Below are positions 1 through 6,304 of a stretch of 6,304 bases of DNA, in pieces. Source of the DNA: Flavobacteriaceae bacterium (GTDB taxonomy: Bacteria; Bacteroidota; Bacteroidia; Flavobacteriales; Flavobacteriaceae); NCBI GenBank assembly GCA_019090365.1, contig JAHRWC010000264.1:1-6304 (forward strand), given 5' to 3'. Position 1 is the stretch's first letter; every line of letters begins with the position of its first letter. A program made the position numbers and the translations under genes. The notes under the pieces were generated by a model, which worked only from the letters and a program-made list of their open reading frames with translations, did not search any database and had not been told where the DNA came from.

Positions 1-23
1 TTAGGGAAAAGCCATTTTTTATT

Positions 24-31
24 TACTTTTG
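24..31 (+). promoter_or_regulatory. Bacteroidota -7 promoter element of guaA
   Basis: TACTTTTG is an exact match to the Bacteroidota housekeeping sigma -7 consensus TAnnTTTG. It ends only 3 nt before the guaA ATG at 35, so transcription should begin at or within a few bases of the start codon, giving a leaderless or nearly leaderless mRNA. Only 23 bases precede the element in the window. The expected -33 TTG region would fall at the very edge, where TTA is seen, so that box cannot be judged. The TTG at 29-31, a formally possible upstream start codon, is part of this element. Confidence 0.65.
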
Positions 32-34
32 CCT

Positions 35-1567
35 ATGCAAAACAAGGTCCTTATTTTAGATTTTGGTTCACAGTACACACAGCTTATCGCTAGGCGTGTA
101 AGAGAGTTAAATATTTACTGTGAAATCTATCCTTACAACAAAATTCCAGAAGATTTAGAAAGTTTTAAAGCGGTGATATTATCGGGGAGTCCATTTTCGG
201 TACGCGCCGATGATGCTCCGCATCCAGACCTTTCAAAAATAAAAGGTCACAAACCTCTTTTAGCGGTTTGTTACGGCGCACAATACTTAGCACATTTTAA
301 TGGTGGAAAAGTAGCACCTTCAGATATAAGAGAATATGGACGAGCTAACCTTGCGTCTATTCATGATCATAATGGAATTTTTGCAGGAATCAATGAAGGA
401 ACTCAAGTTTGGATGAGTCATAGTGATACGATAGCTGAATTGCCAACAAATGGTGTGCGTTTAGCAAGTACAAACGATGTTGCTAATGCAGCCTATAGAA
501 TTGAAGGAGAAGAAACTTATGCGATTCAATTTCATCCAGAAGTATATCATACCACTGACGGTAAAAAACTACTAGAAAACTTTTTAGTACATATTGCTGG
601 AGTAAAACAAGATTGGACACCAGCTGCTTTTGTAGATACAACCGTTTCAGGTTTAAAAGAAAAACTAGGAAACGATAAAGTGGTGCTTGGATTAAGCGGT
701 GGAGTTGATTCTACAGTGGCTGCAATTTTATTGCATAAAGCAATAGGAGAAAACCTGTATTGCATATTTGTAAATAACGGGTTGCTTAGAAAAAATGAAT
801 TTGAAAATGTGCTTGATCAATACAAGCATATGGGATTAAATGTAAAAGGGGTTGATGCTTCGGAACGATTTTTGGAAGCCTTAAAAGGAATAAGTGATCC
901 TGAAGGAAAACGTAAAGCAATAGGACGCGTTTTTATTGAAGTGTTTGATGATGAAGCAAATTTAGTTAAAGATGTAAATTGGTTAGCTCAAGGAACTATT
1001 TATCCAGATGTTATTGAAAGTGTTTCAGTAACTGGAGGCCCTTCAGCTACCATTAAATCGCATCATAATGTAGGTGGTTTACCAGATTTCATGAAGTTGA
1101 AAGTGGTAGAGCCTTTACGAATGATATTTAAAGATGAGGTAAGAAGAGTAGGAGCTGAAATGGGGATTGATGCTAATTTATTAGGAAGGCATCCATTTCC
1201 AGGGCCTGGATTAGGAATACGTATTTTAGGAGATGTCACCGCTGAAAAAGTTCGTATATTACAAGAAGTAGATGCTGTTTTTATCGATGGATTAAAAAAA
1301 TGGAATTTATACGATAAAGTTTGGCAAGCAGGAGCAATGTTATTACCTGTAAATAGTGTAGGTGTAATGGGAGATGAAAGAACGTATGAAAAAGTGGTAG
1401 CATTAAGAGCCGTAGAATCAACAGATGGAATGACTGCAGATTGGGTAAATTTACCTTACGAATTTTTGCAAGAAACTTCTAATCATATAATAAATAGAGT
1501 TAAAGGCGTTAATAGAGTAGTATATGATATTAGTTCTAAACCGCCAGCAACTATTGAATGGGAATAA
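35..1567 (+). CDS. guaA: GMP synthase (glutamine-hydrolysing)
   Basis: This cytosolic enzyme converts XMP, ATP and glutamine to GMP, the last step of guanine nucleotide synthesis. The 510-residue product has the usual family length and is complete. The N-terminal class I glutamine amidotransferase domain (about residues 1-190) carries nucleophile C79 in AVCYGAQ and H167/E169 in FHPEV. The ATP-pyrophosphatase domain follows, with the PP-loop [13 protein letters not shown] at about 218-230. The C-terminal dimerisation domain includes [15 protein letters not shown] (about 385-399) and ends with the family-typical KPPATIEWE. The ATG at 35 is preferred over an in-frame TTG at 29 because [16 protein letters not shown] is the normal GuaA start and the TTG lies inside the -7 promoter element. 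The LysM gene starts 7 bp downstream and probably shares the transcript. Identification is essentially certain. Confidence 0.98.
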   Translation: MQNKVLILDFGSQYTQLIARRVRELNIYCEIYPYNKIPEDLESFKAVILSGSPFSVRADDAPHPDLSKIKGHKPLLAVCYGAQYLAHFNGGKVAPSDIREYGRANLASIHDHNGIFAGINEGTQVWMSHSDTIAELPTNGVRLASTNDVANAAYRIEGEETYAIQFHPEVYHTTDGKKLLENFLVHIAGVKQDWTPAAFVDTTVSGLKEKLGNDKVVLGLSGGVDSTVAAILLHKAIGENLYCIFVNNGLLRKNEFENVLDQYKHMGLNVKGVDASERFLEALKGISDPEGKRKAIGRVFIEVFDDEANLVKDVNWLAQGTIYPDVIESVSVTGGPSATIKSHHNVGGLPDFMKLKVVEPLRMIFKDEVRRVGAEMGIDANLLGRHPFPGPGLGIRILGDVTAEKVRILQEVDAVFIDGLKKWNLYDKVWQAGAMLLPVNSVGVMGDERTYEKVVALRAVESTDGMTADWVNLPYEFLQETSNHIINRVKGVNRVVYDISSKPPATIEWE

Positions 1568-1574
1568 ACCAACT

Positions 1575-3485
1575 ATGAAGATTTTATATTACATACCAAT
1601 TATTTGTTTTTTATTAGTGAATTCAACATTGAATGCACAAGAAAAATACCGAAGTCATACAGTAAAAAATGGTGAAACCATTACGAGTATATCTAAAGTA
1701 TATGGTATTAGTGAAAGTGAAATTATTCGTTTAAATCCTGAAGTTAGAAATGGAGTTTCTGCTTTTAATGTATTGATTCTTCCAGTAGATGATGTGATTA
1801 ATGCTACAAGCCAGGAAATTAAATTTAAAAAACATAGAGTAAAGCGTAGAGAGACACTTTTTAGTATTGCAAAAAAATACAATGTAAGTGTAGATGATAT
1901 TAAGAAATTTAACAAGCATTTATATTCGAAGGAATTAAAAAAAGGAGAAAAGATTCAAATTCCTATTAATCTAAAGCAGGTTGTTACTGAAGTTGTTGAT
2001 CCTAATAACAATGAAAATGGCACTACTTCAGAAGCTTCAAAACACACAGTTTCAGCTAAGGAAACAAAGTATGGGATTGCTCGTAAATATGGAGTTACAA
2101 TTGCTGAATTAGAAGAATTAAACCCAAATATTAAAGAAGGTTTAAAAATAGGAGATGTTTTAAAAGTACCAAATACTTCTACAACAGGTTCTTCTGTAAT
2201 AGAAGAAGAGTTATATGAATTTTACGAAGTACAACCTAAAGAAGGATTTTTCAGATTGAAAGTTAAATTAGGATTATCGAAAGATGAAATTATAAGACTT
2301 AATCCATATGCAAAGGATGGACTAAAAGATGGAATGATTTTAAAAATTCCGAAGAAAAATGGAGAGGTTAATTCTGAAATTTCAAATGTCATAAACCTTG
2401 AAGATGGAATTGTAAACAGATCAAAAAAGAAATTGGTTGTGATGCTTCCATTTCAGTTACAAAAAGTTGCATCAGATTCTTTAGATTCAGATAAAGACCT
2501 ACTTAAAGGGAATAGAACTTTAAGAGTAGCGTTAGATTTTTACAGTGGTGTTTTAATGGCTACTGAATTTGCAAAAGATAAAGGCATTTCTTTAGAGGTT
2601 GATGTGCTAGATACGCAAGCAAGTGATAGTAAAGTAACCTCTTTAATTTCTAATAAAGATTTTTCTAATGTTGACGCAGTTATTGGCCCGTTATTAGAAA
2701 AGAATGTGATTAAGGCAACTCAGTTATTAAAGAAAACAGATACGCCAATTTTTTCTCCATTGAGTAATAGAGAAATGAAAATTTCATCGAACTTATTTCA
2801 AACATTGCCTACTGATGCAATGTTAGAAAAAGCGATGATTAATTTCATAAATGATAATAGTGAAGGGAAAAATATTATTTTAGTTAGCGATTCTAAACGA
2901 AGTGCTCAAAAAGCTAAAATAATTTCTGCTTTACCTGGAACTAAAACAATTAGTTTAAGAAAAGGAGCTTATATTTATGTAAATGATATTCAAGCGAAAG
3001 TAGATAATACTAAAGAGAATTGGGTGATTTTAGAATCGACAGATCCTGTGTTAGTGAGTAATGTTGTAGGACTGCTTAACGGAATGCCAGATGAAGCTAA
3101 ACTTAGGTTGTTTACTTTGGATAAAGGAAAAGTCTATGATTTTCATGATATATCTAATTTTCATCTAGCTAAACTTGGTTTTACATTTCCATCGATTAAT
3201 AAATCGTATAATTATAAAGAGCCTAATGCTTTTGTAACAAGCTATAAGAATAAATACGGTGTATTACCGAATAGATATGCTGTAAGGGGTTTTGATGTTA
3301 CTTACGATGTAATTTTAAGATTAGCCTCTGCAGACGATGTTTATGATGCTACTAACAATGATTTTGTCACAGAATACATTGAAAACAAATTTCATTATTC
3401 TAAAAAATTATTTTCTGGCTATCAAAACAATGCATTTTATATAGTTAAGTACGATGAAAATCTTCAACTTGAAGTTATAAAATAA
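1575..3485 (+). CDS. Secreted LysM-repeat protein with periplasmic-binding-protein-like C-terminal domain
   Basis: The 636-residue product starts with a signal peptide (hydrophobic core about 3-17, probable SPase I cleavage after STLNA at 21|Q22), so it should act in the periplasm or at the cell envelope. Four LysM-like units follow: about 27-70 (HTVKNGET...LILP), 86-130 (HRVKRRETLFSIAKKY...IQIP), 157-199 (HTVSAKETKYGIARKYGV...LKVP) and a more diverged one at about 213-259 (ending LKIP). LysM units generally bind N-acetylglucosamine glycans such as peptidoglycan. Residues about 285-632 resemble a type 1 periplasmic binding protein, with KKLVVMLPF, a FYSGVLMATEFA helix, DAVIGPLLEKNV and TPIFSPLSN. 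ATG 1575 is chosen over an in-frame ATG at 1524 because the signal peptide begins here and guaA ends 7 bp upstream. No promoter is visible in the gap. The role is unknown. A peptidoglycan-anchored sensor or a regulator of wall synthesis, by loose analogy with LpoA's binding-protein fold, is only inference. Confidence 0.9.
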   Translation: MKILYYIPIICFLLVNSTLNAQEKYRSHTVKNGETITSISKVYGISESEIIRLNPEVRNGVSAFNVLILPVDDVINATSQEIKFKKHRVKRRETLFSIAKKYNVSVDDIKKFNKHLYSKELKKGEKIQIPINLKQVVTEVVDPNNNENGTTSEASKHTVSAKETKYGIARKYGVTIAELEELNPNIKEGLKIGDVLKVPNTSTTGSSVIEEELYEFYEVQPKEGFFRLKVKLGLSKDEIIRLNPYAKDGLKDGMILKIPKKNGEVNSEISNVINLEDGIVNRSKKKLVVMLPFQLQKVASDSLDSDKDLLKGNRTLRVALDFYSGVLMATEFAKDKGISLEVDVLDTQASDSKVTSLISNKDFSNVDAVIGPLLEKNVIKATQLLKKTDTPIFSPLSNREMKISSNLFQTLPTDAMLEKAMINFINDNSEGKNIILVSDSKRSAQKAKIISALPGTKTISLRKGAYIYVNDIQAKVDNTKENWVILESTDPVLVSNVVGLLNGMPDEAKLRLFTLDKGKVYDFHDISNFHLAKLGFTFPSINKSYNYKEPNAFVTSYKNKYGVLPNRYAVRGFDVTYDVILRLASADDVYDATNNDFVTEYIENKFHYSKKLFSGYQNNAFYIVKYDENLQLEVIK

Positions 3486-3502
3486 TCATTTTAGATTTTA
3501 CC

Positions 3503-3534
3503 TAGTTTTCTTGATTCAATAAAAAACTAATTTT
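3503..3534 (+). terminator. Weak AT-rich hairpin, possible terminator after the LysM gene
   Basis: TAGTTTT (3503-3509) is perfectly complementary to AAAACTA (3523-3529). A small inner TTG/CAA pairing (3511-3513 with 3517-3519) and a short ATTTT tail (3530-3534) complete the structure. The stem has a single G-C pair, and much of it is an A-run facing a T-run that could arise by chance in such AT-rich DNA. It is therefore a weak candidate. The whole 64-bp spacer holds no clean TAnnTTTG element, so the next gene may depend on read-through. Confidence 0.3.
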
Positions 3535-3549
3535 CACGTTATTGTTTTT

Positions 3550-4086
3550 ATGTTTTCAATCTTACGTTTTTTAGTTATTACCTTTCTATTATTTCCTTCT
3601 GAAGGAGATACAGTAAAAATGGCTTGGAGTGATTCTCAAAAACTTACTTGGGAAGATTTTCAAGGAAAACCTAAATTGAATAGCGGTTATGTAGCAAGTA
3701 CAAATTCTGGCTTATCATTTTCTTATTCTTTTTCAAAAAAAGGAGATGTTATAGATTACAAATATGAAGTTCATAGTTATTTTTATCCTGAAACTTCCTG
3801 GTATATCGCTTCTCAAGTGAATCAGAATATTTTAAATCACGAACAAACTCATTTTGATATTTCTGAATTACACGCACGAATTCTTCGTCGGAAAATAGAA
3901 AATTTTGTTTTTACAGATAACATTAAAATAGAAATAATGAAGTTGTATAATGATACTGAACAAGAAAGAGTAGCAATGCAACACCTTTTCGATAAAGAAT
4001 CAGATCATTCAAAAAATAGAGAAGGCGAACTAAAATGGGAAACCTTTGTTCAAAAAGAAATTGTAGTGTATGAACCTTGGAGATAA
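3550..4086 (+). CDS. Putative secreted Zn-dependent protease (DUF922-like)
   Basis: This 178-residue protein has a hydrophobic N-terminal segment (about 5-15) after MFSILR, consistent with a signal peptide or membrane anchor, though no clean cleavage site is seen. The sequence contains HEQTH at 97-101, a match to the HExxH zinc-protease signature, inside NHEQTHFDISELHAR. D103, E106 and H108 follow closely, and H153 in DKESDHS near the C-terminus could be another metal ligand. The LTWEDFQGKP stretch (32-41) and the HExxH...D-x-E-S-x-H-S layout recall the DUF922 / predicted secreted Zn-dependent protease family. This assignment is from memory of the family pattern and was not searched. The start is chosen because the ATG precedes the hydrophobic segment; M24 would lose it. 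The gene's 3' end overlaps the DUF3820 gene by 17 nt. Substrate and catalytic activity are unknown. Confidence 0.75.
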   Translation: MFSILRFLVITFLLFPSEGDTVKMAWSDSQKLTWEDFQGKPKLNSGYVASTNSGLSFSYSFSKKGDVIDYKYEVHSYFYPETSWYIASQVNQNILNHEQTHFDISELHARILRRKIENFVFTDNIKIEIMKLYNDTEQERVAMQHLFDKESDHSKNREGELKWETFVQKEIVVYEPWR

Positions 4087-4321
4087 ACCCGATCCTAAAC
4101 ATTTAATCGAGCTAGCAAACTATAAAATGCCTTTTGGAAAATACAAAGGACAGTTTTTAGTGAATATTCCTGAAGCATATTATGTGTGGTTTCAGCAAAA
4201 AGGGTTTCCTGAAGGTAAACTAGGGAATATGATGCGTGAAATGAATGAAATAAAAATCAATGGATTAGAGCCATTAATTAAGAAATTAATCATCAATAAA
4301 AGGCGTTCTCATTACGATTAA
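4070..4321 (+). CDS. DUF3820 family protein
   Basis: This small 83-residue protein has no signal peptide or membrane segment, so it is probably cytosolic. It carries the DUF3820 signature: YKMPFGKYKGQ (18-28), then IPEAYYVWFQQKGFPEGKLG (33-52), ending in a basic tail KKLIINKRRSHYD. The family is short and widespread in proteobacteria and Bacteroidota. Some members are labelled putative quorum-sensing-regulated virulence factors after a Pseudomonas protein, but no biochemical function is established that I know of, and that label should not be transferred here. The ATG at 4070 lies inside the 3' end of the putative protease gene, in another frame, with a 17-nt overlap. This points to coupled translation from one mRNA. 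The family core begins only near residue 18, so the N-terminus is less certain than the rest. Confidence 0.88.
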   Translation: MNLGDKPDPKHLIELANYKMPFGKYKGQFLVNIPEAYYVWFQQKGFPEGKLGNMMREMNEIKINGLEPLIKKLIINKRRSHYD

Positions 4322-4351
4322 AATTCCTTTAGATTTTTAGAATTTATTTTT
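4321..4351 (+). terminator. Weak hairpin plus T-run after the DUF3820 gene
   Basis: AAATTC (4321-4326) and GAATTT (4340-4345) form a perfect 6-bp inverted repeat around a 13-nt loop, followed by ATTTTT (4346-4351). It begins at the last base of the stop codon and lies 23 bp upstream of the pyrG -7 element, a sensible place for a terminator. The stem has only one G-C pair, so it would be weak as a classical intrinsic terminator. Confidence 0.35.
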
Positions 4352-4373
4352 CATTCATCTACCAATAAAACTG

Positions 4374-4381
4374 TATCTTTG
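4374..4381 (+). promoter_or_regulatory. Bacteroidota -7 promoter element of pyrG
   Basis: TATCTTTG matches TAnnTTTG exactly, 22 nt upstream of the pyrG ATG, and predicts an mRNA leader of roughly 15-20 nt. No convincing TTG is seen around 4349-4355 where the -33 box would be expected; the stretch there reads TTTTCATT. The bases just after the element are GCCTCCCG, so the transcript may start in or next to a C-rich tract. The leader lacks a Shine-Dalgarno sequence, as is usual in this phylum. Confidence 0.7.
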
Positions 4382-4397
4382 CCTCCCGTATAGTTAA

Positions 4398-6017
<1,620 letters not shown>

Positions 6018-6019
6018 TG

Positions 6020-6060
6020 TGTCATTTTGACCGCTTTTTAAATTAGGCGAGATTGTTGAA
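6020..6060 (+). repeat. Possible degenerate interspersed repeat in the pyrG downstream spacer
   Basis: The 56-bp spacer after pyrG contains the palindrome GTCA-TTT-TGAC (6021-6031), then CCGC, an AT-rich stretch, and GGCGAGATTG. The opening TGTCATTTTGACCG resembles the TGTCATTTCGA-type start of short interspersed repeats I recall from many flavobacterial genomes. The later GGCGAGAT could be a worn remnant of the second arm. Only one copy is in the window, so repetition cannot be shown. CGCTT/AGGCG (6033-6037 and 6046-6050) can form a second small hairpin, but no T-run follows, so it is not a standard terminator. Confidence 0.2.
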
Positions 6061-6073
6061 ACCGATAAAAACC

Positions 6074-6304
6074 ATGAAGTATTTTTTTTCAATTATATTA
6101 TTAAGTTTTTTTGTAATGAGTTGCTCTTCTTCAGATGATTCAAATTCAAATGATAATAATCAAGTAGAGCCATTAGAGATCTTATTATTAAAAAATGTTT
6201 TTAATAATGGAAGTTTAGAAAGGCAATATGAATATGATGATAACAACAAATTAAAAACGGAAACTCGTTTCGGTGGAATTAATCCTTTAGTAATAAGATT
6301 TGAA
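6074..6304 (+). CDS. Putative outer-membrane or surface lipoprotein, 5' part only
   Basis: An open frame starts at ATG 6074 and runs without a stop to the window edge, showing 77 codons. The N-terminus is a lipoprotein signal peptide: MKYFF, a hydrophobic core, then FVMSC with the lipidated cysteine at C17. Methionine at the -2 position is less usual than A, S or T. The mature protein begins CSSSDDS followed by an Asn/Ser/Asp-rich linker. In Bacteroidota an acidic run just after the cysteine is associated with lipoprotein export to the outer membrane or cell surface. Residues about 47-64 (GSLERQYEYDDNNKLKTE) look like a YD/RHS-type short repeat, as in many secreted flavobacterial proteins of unknown function. 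No perfect -7 element precedes it; TCATTTTG at 6022-6029 has one mismatch. Function is unknown and the C-terminus is not visible. Confidence 0.82.
   Translation, partial: MKYFFSIILLSFFVMSCSSSDDSNSNDNNQVEPLEILLLKNVFNNGSLERQYEYDDNNKLKTETRFGGINPLVIRFE

Noticed and set aside
29..34. TTG start codon for guaA
   Set aside because: The TTG is part of the -7 promoter element, and the family-typical N-terminus begins at ATG 35.
547..765. Minus-strand open frame of 72 codons inside guaA
   Set aside because: It lies wholly within the conserved guaA coding sequence, including the PP-loop region, and its translation shows no recognisable domain. It is a shadow frame.
1524..1574. Upstream in-frame ATG for the LysM protein
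   Set aside because: It would overlap guaA and put 17 non-signal residues ahead of a clean signal peptide. ATG 1575 fits both the gene spacing and the protein.
1655..1919. Two overlapping minus-strand open frames opposite the LysM gene
   Set aside because: They lie opposite well-conserved LysM units, are hydrophobic only because AT-rich DNA is read backwards, and have no promoter or family match.

Overview
The window looks like ordinary chromosome of a Bacteroidota bacterium, most likely a member of the Flavobacteriia. The DNA is AT-rich. The signal peptides are of the ...NA|Q type. The promoters match the Bacteroidota -7 consensus TAnnTTTG, and the start codons lack clear Shine-Dalgarno sequences. 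The last gene encodes a lipoprotein with an acidic patch right after its cysteine, another Bacteroidota habit. Genus cannot be fixed from the sequence alone.

Layout, all on the + strand: (1) 35-1567 guaA, GMP synthase, with a perfect -7 element directly in front of its ATG. (2) 1575-3485, a secreted protein with four LysM-like repeats and a periplasmic-binding-protein-like C-terminal half, 7 bp after guaA and so probably co-transcribed. (3) 3486-3549, a short spacer with a weak AT-rich hairpin. (4) 3550-4086, a small secreted putative zinc protease (HEQTH motif, DUF922-like). (5) 4070-4321, a DUF3820 protein overlapping the previous gene by 17 nt. (6) 4322-4403, a spacer with a weak hairpin and a perfect -7 element. 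(7) 4404-6017 pyrG, CTP synthase. (8) 6018-6073, a spacer with a short palindrome that resembles a degenerate interspersed repeat. (9) 6074 to the window end, the first 77 codons of a lipoprotein gene cut by the window edge. No stretch over 300 bases lacks a gene, and I saw no tRNA, rRNA, CRISPR array, insertion sequence or attachment site.

The two recognisable enzymes are both class I glutamine amidotransferases that finish purine (GMP) and pyrimidine (CTP) nucleotide synthesis. The genes between them are envelope-associated or uncharacterised: a LysM/binding-protein hybrid, a likely secreted metalloprotease and a small cytosolic DUF3820 protein. I believe this order is common in Flavobacteriia, so it is more a conserved housekeeping neighbourhood than an accessory island. 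I found no convincing new defence, mobile or signalling system. The points most worth a second look are the possibly leaderless guaA transcript, the uncharacterised LysM/binding-protein hybrid, the C-rich start region of pyrG and the putative zincin.
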